DNA of 64,000 nt from an uncultured Prevotella sp. (GTDB lineage Bacteria; Bacteroidota; Bacteroidia; Bacteroidales; Bacteroidaceae): positions 84,723-148,722 of the forward strand of contig URER01000001.1 in the NCBI GenBank assembly GCA_900547005.1, given 5' to 3'. The number at the start of each line of letters is the position of its first letter. The stretch's first letter is position 1. This document shows, one piece after another, positions 44,859-52,824 of this stretch. The notes beneath the pieces were generated by a model, which was given only the letters and a program-made list of their open reading frames with translations, ran no database searches and was not told the DNA's origin. Both the position numbers and the translations under genes were made by a program.

Positions 44859-46313
44859 TTATGTCTCAAATGGCACTAATATGACCCACTGACCAGTCTT
44901 ATCACTTCCCTCCCGTTTGATGAGACCTGATTCGCGAAGGGTTTGAGTTGCTCTCTTGGCGGTTTTCTCATTTATAGATAGTCGCTGCGACATCTCAAGA
45001 TGGGTGATTGACGGATTAATTCTTATAAGTTCCAATACTTTTTGTTGGGTATCAGTCAGTTTTACAGGGACATTTACAGGGACATTTACAGGGACATTTA
45101 CAGGGACATCGGGCACGTTCAGCCGCTGGATTGCGGATTTGAGAGGGAATGTGACGGTAGCAATAGTGCGGTCGCTTTCAATAGTAGGGCTTGTACCTGT
45201 AAGAGTTTGCCAGCTTGTTAGTTTCTTCATACCGTAACCAGCGTTTTCTGCGATTCCGACGTATCGGAAAAGTTTGGCGATGGTCGGATTTCGGAGCTTG
45301 GAATATACTTTGCCGAGGATTTCATTGACGGGCAGCGGAAAGGCTCCGCCGTTCATGAACTCTATGTGGTCGGTATATACGCGGATACATGAACGGAGGG
45401 AATCGAAATGGTCGCAGTGCATCACCATATTTGCCAGAGCTTCGCGAAGTACCAGATACTGGCTTTCATCGGTAGTGGCGAAACCGTCCTCTTTTATGTG
45501 TATTGGAGCATCAACGAGAGTACGGAAACGGCGAAGAATTATTTGGACAGCATCCCATATATTCTGCTGCTCAGGTATACGGTAAGTATATCGGATTTCT
45601 GCCTGTTGAATTGTTGGTGCAGGAATCTCAATATAATCCACACAGAATGTAGGTACATAACGCAAAACATACGGCGATTTGCCAAACATCAGTAGTCCGG
45701 CGTAAGTAAGTAAACCATTATTGGTAATATTGATACTCTCGCAGAAATCTGCGTCATCAACATCACGTAAATCAGGAAGATTGCTTGTTTCACCAAGAGC
45801 GAAACGGTAGTTATGCAACGAGTCGAGATTAAGCATTTCAATTCCGGACTCCGGTATTGTTTCTTCTGTCTTTTTGCCAAACGACTGGTCGCGAAACATT
45901 GCGCGTATCTCGCCCTCTGTCGCCCGCTGGTCTCCGCTCCCCATTCTGATAAATGTGTTGGTCGGACTGCCGAAATACACAGGCTTCATGTCAACCTCTG
46001 GAATGTAAAACGCAAGCAGTTTACAACTGTTAATATCGTATCTTTGAGGCTGGGCGAATATGGTATGGTTGAACTTGCTGGAGCGAAGTGTTCCGAGAAA
46101 GTCCTGTTCAAGTTTCTCCATGTTATCCACACCTTGAATCTCAAATGTCTTGCCAGATTGCTTCACACCAAGTACAATCCACCCACCAGAAGTGTTTGAG
46201 AAAGCACTGACGGTTTCCCAAATATTCTTCGGCAATTCTGATTTCGCAGCCTTGACCTCAAAATCATCCCATTCAATGTCGCGTAGACGTGCTACAAGTT
46301 CTTCTTTCGTCAT
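44859..46313 (-). CDS. AlbA_2 (Schlafen-like) regulator with VNVP repeat linker and winged helix
   Basis: 484 aa from ATG 46313; a TTG further up (46334) is less likely. The AlbA_2 domain (about 5-140) has EWDDFEVKAAKSELP and SGGWIVLGV. The ATPase-like middle has LREALANMVMHCDHFDSLRSCIRVY and NPTIAKLFRYVGIAENAGYGM. Four tandem VNVP units (about 405-420) lead to a C-terminal winged helix (THLEMSQRLSINEKTAKRATQTLRESGLI). It has the same plan as the protein at 4909-6507 but is clearly diverged and stands alone. A regulatory role is likely. Confidence 0.85.
   Translation of the reverse strand: MTKEELVARLRDIEWDDFEVKAAKSELPKNIWETVSAFSNTSGGWIVLGVKQSGKTFEIQGVDNMEKLEQDFLGTLRSSKFNHTIFAQPQRYDINSCKLLAFYIPEVDMKPVYFGSPTNTFIRMGSGDQRATEGEIRAMFRDQSFGKKTEETIPESGIEMLNLDSLHNYRFALGETSNLPDLRDVDDADFCESINITNNGLLTYAGLLMFGKSPYVLRYVPTFCVDYIEIPAPTIQQAEIRYTYRIPEQQNIWDAVQIILRRFRTLVDAPIHIKEDGFATTDESQYLVLREALANMVMHCDHFDSLRSCIRVYTDHIEFMNGGAFPLPVNEILGKVYSKLRNPTIAKLFRYVGIAENAGYGMKKLTSWQTLTGTSPTIESDRTIATVTFPLKSAIQRLNVPDVPVNVPVNVPVNVPVKLTDTQQKVLELIRINPSITHLEMSQRLSINEKTAKRATQTLRESGLIKREGSDKTGQWVILVPFET
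45063..45110 (-). repeat. 12-bp tandem repeat encoding VNVP
   Basis: ACAGGGACATTT is repeated four times (last copy partly changed) on the plus strand within the AlbA_2 gene. The unit is a multiple of three, so copy number alters linker length only. Confidence 0.95.
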
Positions 46314-46449
46314 TCCAAGTACAAAGTTAACCAATTTTGTTGGATTATCAATTCTTTACTCGCCACTATTTAAGCACATAAAATTACTCTATGGAAAGGG
46401 TGGACAATTTGTTTTGCTGGAGTGGGGGGGATACGTTCTTGGTGTTTTT

Positions 46450-49212
46450 TTAGTGCGCCTCGAGCCAGTTCTTGCCCCATCCGCAGTCGGCGATGAGGGG
46501 CACGCGGAGGGCATAAGCGTTCTGCATCTCCTCGATAACGATGCGCTCCACGAGGTCTTTTTCCTCGGGAAGAACGGAGAAGTTTAGCTCATCGTGCACC
46601 TGAAGTATCATCTTTGAGCGGATGTTCTCACGCTTGAAGCGGCTGTAGATGCGAACCATTGCTACCTTGATAATGTCGGCCGCGCTGCCCTGGATGGGCG
46701 CGTTGATGGCGTTGCGCTCGGCGAAGTTGCGCACGGTGGCGTTGTGTGAGTTGATATCGGGCAGGTAGCGGCGGCGGTGCAGGAACGTTTCGGCGTAGCC
46801 GTTCTTGCGAGCCATCTCTTTGGATTGTTCCATGTAAGCCTGCACCTGCGGATAGGTGGCGAAATATCCGTCGATAAGCTGCTTCGCCTCGGAGCGTTCA
46901 ATGTCGAGATTTTGCGCCAGACCAAACATAGTGATGCCGTAGATGATTCCGAAGTTGGCACGCTTGGCCTTCGTGCGCTGGTCGCGCGTTACACTGTCAA
47001 GGCTCTCCTTGTATATCTTTGCGGCCGTGGCGGTGTGGATGTCGTGACCCTCCCGGAATGCCTCAATCATGTTTTGGTCATTGCTAAGATGCGCCATGAC
47101 GCGCAGCTCTATCTGACTGTAATCGGCTGAGAAGAACAGACAGCCCGGCTCGGGGATGAAACAGCGGCGTATGTCCTTGCCGTCCTCGCCGCGCACGGGT
47201 ATGTTTTGCAGGTTCGGGTCGCTCGACGAGAGGCGTCCCGTGGCCGTTACGGTCTGGTTGAACGACGTGTGTATGTGTCCCGTGCGTGGGTTTATCAGCT
47301 TCGGAAGCGCGTCTACGTAAGTGCCGAGCAGCTTCTTTAATCCCCTGTAAGCCAGGATGTTGCTCACGATGGGCGCTTTGTTCTTGAGCTGTTGCAGCAC
47401 CTCCTCGCTCGTAACGTATTGCCCTGTCTTGGTTTTCTTGGCCTTTTCCACAATCTTCAACTTCTCGAACAGGATGTCGCCCACCTGTCTCGGGCTGGAG
47501 ATATTAAACTCTTCGCCGGCTTCTTCGTATATCTTGCGCTCCAGTTCGAGCATTCTCTCGGTGAACGCCACGGATGTTTCCTTGAGCGCATTGGTGTCGA
47601 TGAGTACGCCGTTCATCTCCATTTCGGCGAGAACGCGCACCAATGGCATTTCGATATCACGGAAAAGAGGGTAGAGGTCGCTCTCTTTCAACTTCGGTTC
47701 GAGAGCGTTGTAGAGTTGCAGGGTGATGTCAGCATCTTCCGAAGCGTATTCACAGACATCAACGGGTGGCACGTCGCGCATCGACTTCTGATTCTTTCCG
47801 CGCGGTCCGATAAGCTCGTCGATGTGGATGGTCTGGTAGTTCAGATAAACCTCCGCCATATAATCCATATTGTGGCGCAATTCCGGTTGGAGCAGATAGT
47901 GGGCTATCATCGTGTCGAACATCTCACCTTTGAGTTCTATTCCATAGTTGGCGAGCACCTCAAGGTCGTACTTCACGTTTTGTCCGATTTTGAGAATGCG
48001 CTCGCTTTCGTACACCGGCCGGAAAATTTCGAGTACCTTCATCGCCTCCTCACGGTTTTCGGGAACAGGCACGTAAAATGCTTTGAAAGGCTCGACGGCA
48101 AAGCTCAAACCGACCAATTCGGCCGAAATAGCGTCTGTTGATGTCGTTTCGGTGTCGAAGGATAGTTTTTGTTTTGTAAGAAAAAAATCACAAATACGGC
48201 GCATATCCATCTCATTATCAATGAGTTCGTATTTGTGAGACACCGTTTTATGGCTCTCAAAACTCGCGTTTTTTGGAGCTTCCGAGCTCTCGGGCGCAAA
48301 TTCTTGAAATAAATCGAGCTGTGTTTTAACTTCCTTTTGCACAGGTTTATCCTTTTTAAGGAATTTGTTTGCGAGCGTCTTAAACTCCAATTCGGTGAAC
48401 AACTCGGTCAGTTTTTTCTCATCGGGGGAGGTAACAGCCAACTCGTCGAGGTTTAGCTCGATTGGCACATCGGTGCGGATGGTGGCAAGGAACTTCGACA
48501 TTTTGATATCGTCGACGGCGTTCTCCACTTTCTCGCGCATCTTGCCTTTAAGCTCATCGGTATGGTTCAGCATATTGTCGATGTTGCCAAACTGATTGAT
48601 TAGTTTCACGGCTGTTTTCTCTCCCACGCCAGGACAGCCCGGGAAGTTATCTGCCGAGTCGCCCATCAGAGCCAGCAGATCGATGACCTGTGCCGGGGTG
48701 GGGATGCCATACTTGCCCTCGATCTCGCTCTCGCCTATGATGTCGTAGCCTCCTCCGTGCCGTGGCTTATACATATACACGTTTGAGCGCACCAACTGTC
48801 CATAGTCTTTGTCGGGTGTGAGCATATAAGTCTCCACGCCTTCGGCTCCGGCCTTGGTGGCGAGAGTGCCTATAACGTCGTCGGCCTCGAACCCGTCTAC
48901 TTGCAGGATGGGGATGTTCATCGCCGCGAGCACATCCTTAATAATAGGTACGGAGAGCTTGATGTCCTCGGGAGTTTCCTCTCGTTGCGCTTTGTATTCG
49001 GGGAAGGCATCGTGTCGGAACGTCTTTCCGTGGTCGAAAGCCACGCCGATATGAGTCGGTTTCTCTTTGTTCAGTACCTCGTTGAGCGTGTTGCAAAAGC
49101 CCATTATGGCCGATGTGTTCAGCCCTTTGGAGTTGATTCTCGGTGCTCGGATGAATGCGTAGTAAGAGCGATATATCAATGCGTATGCATCGATAAGAAA
49201 CAGTTTTGACAT
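46450..49212 (-). CDS. polA: DNA polymerase I
   Basis: 920 aa from MSKLFLIDAYALIYRSYYAF; the frame is open further, but this start suits the family. The 5' nuclease (1-290) has FDHGKTFRHD, YKAQRE and GFEADDVIGT. The 3'-5' exonuclease still has its DxE in LSFDTETTS (near 345). The polymerase has TATGRLSSSDPNLQNIPVR, FFSADYSQIELRV (A motif), RAKRANFGIIYG (B motif) and LQVHDELNF (C motif). It performs repair and lagging-strand synthesis. Single gene, divergent from the prenyl transferase gene. Confidence 0.98.
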   Translation of the reverse strand: MSKLFLIDAYALIYRSYYAFIRAPRINSKGLNTSAIMGFCNTLNEVLNKEKPTHIGVAFDHGKTFRHDAFPEYKAQREETPEDIKLSVPIIKDVLAAMNIPILQVDGFEADDVIGTLATKAGAEGVETYMLTPDKDYGQLVRSNVYMYKPRHGGGYDIIGESEIEGKYGIPTPAQVIDLLALMGDSADNFPGCPGVGEKTAVKLINQFGNIDNMLNHTDELKGKMREKVENAVDDIKMSKFLATIRTDVPIELNLDELAVTSPDEKKLTELFTELEFKTLANKFLKKDKPVQKEVKTQLDLFQEFAPESSEAPKNASFESHKTVSHKYELIDNEMDMRRICDFFLTKQKLSFDTETTSTDAISAELVGLSFAVEPFKAFYVPVPENREEAMKVLEIFRPVYESERILKIGQNVKYDLEVLANYGIELKGEMFDTMIAHYLLQPELRHNMDYMAEVYLNYQTIHIDELIGPRGKNQKSMRDVPPVDVCEYASEDADITLQLYNALEPKLKESDLYPLFRDIEMPLVRVLAEMEMNGVLIDTNALKETSVAFTERMLELERKIYEEAGEEFNISSPRQVGDILFEKLKIVEKAKKTKTGQYVTSEEVLQQLKNKAPIVSNILAYRGLKKLLGTYVDALPKLINPRTGHIHTSFNQTVTATGRLSSSDPNLQNIPVRGEDGKDIRRCFIPEPGCLFFSADYSQIELRVMAHLSNDQNMIEAFREGHDIHTATAAKIYKESLDSVTRDQRTKAKRANFGIIYGITMFGLAQNLDIERSEAKQLIDGYFATYPQVQAYMEQSKEMARKNGYAETFLHRRRYLPDINSHNATVRNFAERNAINAPIQGSAADIIKVAMVRIYSRFKRENIRSKMILQVHDELNFSVLPEEKDLVERIVIEEMQNAYALRVPLIADCGWGKNWLEAH

Positions 49213-49274
49213 ATAAAATTGTATTTTTTGATTGTAAAAATACAACTTTTTTATCACATTTCCGATAATTTGCG

Positions 49275-49282
49275 TACTTTTG
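49275..49282 (+). promoter_or_regulatory. Putative -7 box TACTTTTG of the prenyl synthase gene
   Basis: TACTTTTG fits TAnnTTTG and ends 19 bp before the start at 49302. The short distance implies a very short leader. Confidence 0.4.
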
Positions 49283-49301
49283 TATCAAAATTACAGTGTT
49301 G

Positions 49302-50279
49302 ATGGATTATCTCTCATACATAAAAGAACCGATAGCTGCGGAATTGTCCGATTTCATCGAGCTATTCAATGAGTCTCTTGACCATCGTGAAGGACTGCTG
49401 GCACAGGCTTTGTCGTATATAAAGCAACGTGCCGGAAAGCGTATGCGGCCTGTCCTGATATTGCTGATGGCGAAGAACTTCGGTAGTGTGAGCAAGGTTA
49501 CGCAGTATGCTGCTGTGGGACTGGAACTGCTGCATACGGCATCGCTTGTGCATGACGATGTGGTGGATGAAAGTTCGGAGCGGCGCGGACAGGCTTCGGT
49601 CAACGCTATGTATGATAATAAGGTGGCTATATTGGTGGGCGATTATATCCTTTCTACGGCCCTGCAATATGTGTCGCGCACCCACTCGGAGACCATCGTG
49701 AGCTATCTTGCCGAGCTGGGCAAGACGCTTTCCGACGGCGAAATACTGCAATTGACGAGCAACGGAAGGCGCGAAATATCGGAAGAAGTTTATTATCAGG
49801 TGATTAAGCGCAAGACGGCGGCCCTTTTCGAGGCTTGTTCGATAATCGGTGCGCAGTCGGCCGGAGCCTCGCAGGAGGAGATTGAGGCGGCAGGAAAATT
49901 TGGCCAGAACCTCGGAATAATCTTCCAGATACGCGATGACATATTCGATTATTACGACTCGAAGGAGATAGGGAAGCCTACTGGCAACGATATGGCTGAG
50001 GGAAAGCTCACCCTTCCGGTGATATATGCCTTGAATGCGCATCCCGACGAGGATATGGTGGCGCTTGCGCATAAGGTTAGGGAACACACGGTTACGCCCG
50101 GTGAAATCGCCGTTTTGGTGGATTATACCAAGCGGTGTGGTGGTATTGAGTATGCCGAAAAGCGTATGTGGGAGTTCCATTCCGAGGCTATGGATTTCCT
50201 TGATAGGTATGTCAAGGATGAGAGAGTGCGCTTGTCGCTCACTGCCTACCTCGATTATATGATTAAGCGGACAAAATAA
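49302..50279 (+). CDS. ispB: Trans-polyprenyl diphosphate synthase
   Basis: 325 aa from MDYLSYIKEPIAAEL. The two Asp-rich motifs are DDVVDESSERRG (near 85) and DDIFDYYDSKEIGKPTGND (near 210); GKRMRPVLILL (near 46) binds the substrate. It builds long-chain prenyl diphosphates for menaquinone. Chain length is not readable from the sequence, so octaprenyl or longer remains open. Divergent from polA, convergent with the S23 gene. Confidence 0.93.
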   Translation: MDYLSYIKEPIAAELSDFIELFNESLDHREGLLAQALSYIKQRAGKRMRPVLILLMAKNFGSVSKVTQYAAVGLELLHTASLVHDDVVDESSERRGQASVNAMYDNKVAILVGDYILSTALQYVSRTHSETIVSYLAELGKTLSDGEILQLTSNGRREISEEVYYQVIKRKTAALFEACSIIGAQSAGASQEEIEAAGKFGQNLGIIFQIRDDIFDYYDSKEIGKPTGNDMAEGKLTLPVIYALNAHPDEDMVALAHKVREHTVTPGEIAVLVDYTKRCGGIEYAEKRMWEFHSEAMDFLDRYVKDERVRLSLTAYLDYMIKRTK

Positions 50280-50319
50280 TAAAAGCTGGACTGATTATTC
50301 AAGTTGATTTAATGGGGCT

Positions 50320-50373
50320 ATTAGGCTAATTGGTCTCATTAGTCAAATTAGTCTAATGAGACCAATTAATCAG
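50320..50373. repeat. Left 9-bp tandem array and 16-bp hairpin flanking the S23-like gene
   Basis: Successive 9-mers: ATTAGGCTA, ATTGGTCTC, ATTAGTCAA, ATTAGTCTA, ATGAGACCA, ATTAATCAG. The arms TAATTGGTCTCATTAG (50327-50342) and CTAATGAGACCAATTA (50353-50368) pair perfectly. It reaches the stop codon of the S23-like gene and could end both convergent transcripts. Confidence 0.9.
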
Positions 50374-50924
50374 CAATTCTTTTTACGCCATTCTATCCTT
50401 GCTTTATACATCTCTTCCTTGATGCCGCCTCTTTTAATGAAATCCGCTTTTAGTCTGTCTGTTAGTTTTCTGAGGAACACATCAGTTTGATGAATCATGG
50501 TTATAGCGATGTTTGCTACAGTCTCATCGCTGCGTAGTGCTATTGCATTACGATAGAATAGGCTTTCGTTATGCCTGCTGCATACCATTCTTGTTTTTAT
50601 TGATTTTTCGTTGTTAGCCTCCCATTGTTTAAGGTTTCGAACTCTAAGATAATCTTCGTAGTCAAGTAGTAATTCTTGAAGACTTGCCCTTGCGACGTTC
50701 ACCAGTTTCAGTTCCGTTTCCTTTGATGTTGTGCTTGCGGCACTTCCTTCTGCGATATTTTGTTTTCCTGAGCGCGCTGCCTGTATCATCTGGTCGATGG
50801 TTCGGTCACCTTTTTCAAGGAATTTATGGGCAAAGTAGTATGTTATATCATATATACATTCTGCTTTCTGATAGACAATTAGTTTCTTGTAATTTCCTTT
50901 TTGTGGCAAGAACTCACTGTTCAT
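50370..50924 (-). CDS. Four-helix-bundle (S23/IVS-like) protein
   Basis: 184 aa. The pattern YKKLIVYQKAECIYDITYYFAHKFL, DRTIDQMIQAARSGKQNIAEGSAASTTSKET and ARASLQELLLDYEDYLRVR is that of four-helix-bundle proteins first described from 23S rRNA intervening sequences. Many stand alone in Bacteroidetes genomes; function is unclear, RNA binding is suggested. It lies between ispB and deoC but is framed on both sides by related 9-bp arrays, as if it were an inserted unit. Confidence 0.9.
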   Translation of the reverse strand: MNSEFLPQKGNYKKLIVYQKAECIYDITYYFAHKFLEKGDRTIDQMIQAARSGKQNIAEGSAASTTSKETELKLVNVARASLQELLLDYEDYLRVRNLKQWEANNEKSIKTRMVCSRHNESLFYRNAIALRSDETVANIAITMIHQTDVFLRKLTDRLKADFIKRGGIKEEMYKARIEWRKKNC

Positions 50925-50976
50925 GGCGTCTTTTTTATAATGATTTCTTATTTTTGGGGAATTAGTTGATAATGGA

Positions 50977-51048
50977 ATTAGGCAAATTAGGCAAATTAGT
51001 CTAATTAGTCTTATTAGACCAATAGGCCCAATTAGCCTAATTCCAATA
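50977..51048. repeat. Right 9-bp tandem array flanking the S23-like gene
   Basis: Successive 9-mers: ATTAGGCAA (twice), ATTAGTCTA, ATTAGTCTT, ATTAGACCA, ATAGGCCCA, ATTAGCCTA, ATTCCAATA. Outer arms GGAATTAGGC (50974) and GCCTAATTCC (to 51044) pair. CAAATTAGTCTAAT occurs here (50992) and in the left array (50344). Confidence 0.9.
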
Positions 51049-51061
51049 TCACCATTGTCTT

Positions 51062-52003
51062 TTAGAAGAACTTCACTTCCCGCCCTTCAATCTCGCTGAG
51101 GAGCATATTTGCGAGGCGGCTGGTACCAAGACGGAACCACTTGTTGGTGAGCCATTTCTCGCCGAGAACCTCCTTTACGATAGTGTAATAAATCAATGCG
51201 TCCATCGGAGTGTTGATGCCGCCGGCCGGCTTGAAACCGATTTGTATGCCCGTTTCATCGTAGTATTCCTTTATTGCCTGACACATTACGTAAGCAGCTT
51301 CGGGCGTTGCGCTGATTTTTTCCTTGCCCGTACTCGTCTTGATGTAGTCGGCACCGGCATACATGGCGAGAATAGAGGCTTTCTTGATGTTCGATGCGGT
51401 CTTGAGGCACCCCGTTTCGAGTATCACCTTCATGGCTGCGTCGCCACAAGTCTGCTTCAACTCGCTGATATCATCGCACACTCCCTCGTAATCGCCACTG
51501 AGGAATTTGCCCACAGGCATCACGATATCAATCTCTGTGGCGCCGTCTTTCACGGCTAATGCAGTCTCGGCCACCTTCACCTCGATAAGGGCCTGAGACG
51601 AAGGAAAACTGCCCGAAACGCAAGCTATTTCCACTCCGTCTACTTCCAACGACTCGTTTACGACCTTTGCGAAGCACGGATAGACGCAAATCGTGGCCAC
51701 GTGGGGTAGGTTAGGGTAGGTGGCATCAAAGTCGTTGACGCGTTCCGTGAAGGCGAGAACACTCTCGTCGGAGTCGGTAGTCTTCAATGTGGTAAGCTCG
51801 ATGCTGCCGAAAAGGAATTTCTTGGTGTCGGGATTGTCGTTTTGGGGTACCTTCTCGGCGATAATTTTCTTCACGGCTTCGCTCACTTCGGCATCGCTGA
51901 TGTCGGTGTTGTATTTGCTCAAAGCCTCGTCATACTTGCTCTTTTGCGGAGCGTCATGATGGTGATGATGCTCGCATTCATGTGTTTTCTTACTGTCTGC
52001 CAT
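51062..52003 (-). CDS. deoC: Deoxyribose-phosphate aldolase
   Basis: 313 aa. Class I aldolase TIM barrel: VKVILETGCL with a catalytic Lys, DYIKTSTGKE with the Schiff-base Lys (near 215), and GFKPAGGI near 255. It splits 2-deoxyribose 5-phosphate to glyceraldehyde 3-phosphate and acetaldehyde. The protein is longer than many DeoC because of an N-terminal extension that starts ADSKKTHECEHHHHHD, a natural His-rich run, possibly metal binding. The mazG-like gene ends 3 bp upstream, so both share a transcript. Confidence 0.95.
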   Translation of the reverse strand: MADSKKTHECEHHHHHDAPQKSKYDEALSKYNTDISDAEVSEAVKKIIAEKVPQNDNPDTKKFLFGSIELTTLKTTDSDESVLAFTERVNDFDATYPNLPHVATICVYPCFAKVVNESLEVDGVEIACVSGSFPSSQALIEVKVAETALAVKDGATEIDIVMPVGKFLSGDYEGVCDDISELKQTCGDAAMKVILETGCLKTASNIKKASILAMYAGADYIKTSTGKEKISATPEAAYVMCQAIKEYYDETGIQIGFKPAGGINTPMDALIYYTIVKEVLGEKWLTNKWFRLGTSRLANMLLSEIEGREVKFF

Positions 52004-52005
52004 AG

Positions 52006-52341
52006 CTATTTAAGTTTTGAATTATTGATATGTCTTGTCTTGTCGCGGGCGGTCTTCTTCTCGAAACTCTTGCGCAGGGCTTCGGTGAGGTCTGTGCCGG
52101 TCTGGTTGGCGAGGCACAGCAGCACCCACAGCACGTCGGCCATCTCCTCGCCGAGGTCGCATTTCTCGCCCTCTTTGAAACTTTGGTCTCCGTATTTGCG
52201 GGCCATCAGGCGTGCCAGTTCGCCCACTTCCTCGGTGAGACAGGCCATATTCGTGAGTTCGGAGAAATAGCGCACGCCGTATTCCTTTATCCAACGGTCA
52301 ACGCGTTCTTGCGCCTCTTTGATTGTTATGTCGCTGTTCAT
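52006..52341 (-). CDS. MazG-like nucleotide pyrophosphohydrolase
   Basis: 111 aa. The Mg-binding EExxE motif is in TEEVGELARLM, and the ExxD part is in GEEMADVLWVLLCLAN. These fit the all-alpha NTP-PPase superfamily, which hydrolyses non-canonical or excess dNTPs. It is in tight sequence with dtd upstream (12 bp) and deoC downstream (2 bp). Confidence 0.92.
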   Translation of the reverse strand: MNSDITIKEAQERVDRWIKEYGVRYFSELTNMACLTEEVGELARLMARKYGDQSFKEGEKCDLGEEMADVLWVLLCLANQTGTDLTEALRKSFEKKTARDKTRHINNSKLK

Positions 52342-52353
52342 GATGCCGTAGCC

Positions 52354-52806
52354 TTATTCTTTGTTTTTCGTATCCATGCAAATTGTTACCGGACCGTCGT
52401 TTGTCAGTGCCACTTTCATGTCGGCTCCAAACTCTCCCGTGCCTATTTTCTTGCCTGTTTCCTGACCCAATCGGTCGCAGAAATACTCGTATAGGGGCAC
52501 GGAAATCTCGTGTCTTGCGGCGCGAATCCACGACGGACGGTTGCCTTTCTTATAGGAGGCCATGAGTGTGAACTGGCTCACCACGAGGATATCGCCGCCC
52601 ACTTCCATGATTGACCGGTTCATTACGCCGTTCTCATCGTCGAAAACGCGCAGTCCTACGACCTTTTTCACGAGCCAGTCGGCGTCTTCCCGGCCGTCGT
52701 CTTCGCCTATTCCTATCAGAATCAGGTAGCCTTTGCCAATCTCAGACTTTATCTCTCCGTTGATGGTCACGGATGCGTGGCTCACCCGTTGTATTACTAT
52801 TCTCAT
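52354..52806 (-). CDS. dtd: D-aminoacyl-tRNA deacylase
   Basis: 150 aa, the family's full length. Signatures: RVSHASVTINGE near the start, LVVSQFTLMASYKKGNRPSW-like (SQFTLMA, near 78) and the GPVT motif in NDGPVTICMDT near 138. It removes D-amino acids from mischarged tRNA. The gene starts 18 bp after uvrC and precedes the mazG-like gene. Confidence 0.96.
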   Translation of the reverse strand: MRIVIQRVSHASVTINGEIKSEIGKGYLILIGIGEDDGREDADWLVKKVVGLRVFDDENGVMNRSIMEVGGDILVVSQFTLMASYKKGNRPSWIRAARHEISVPLYEYFCDRLGQETGKKIGTGEFGADMKVALTNDGPVTICMDTKNKE

Positions 52807-52824
52807 ACGGCAAATATACTATTT

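Noticed and set aside
47392..48141. 249-codon plus-strand frame opposite polA
   Set aside because: Shadow of the conserved polymerase gene; no start context or homology pattern.
49362..50180. 272-codon minus-strand frame opposite the prenyl synthase gene
   Set aside because: Antisense to a conserved enzyme with both DDxxD motifs.
50370..50924. S23-like gene as an Avd accessory protein of a diversity-generating retroelement
   Set aside because: No reverse transcriptase or template/variable repeat pair is nearby.
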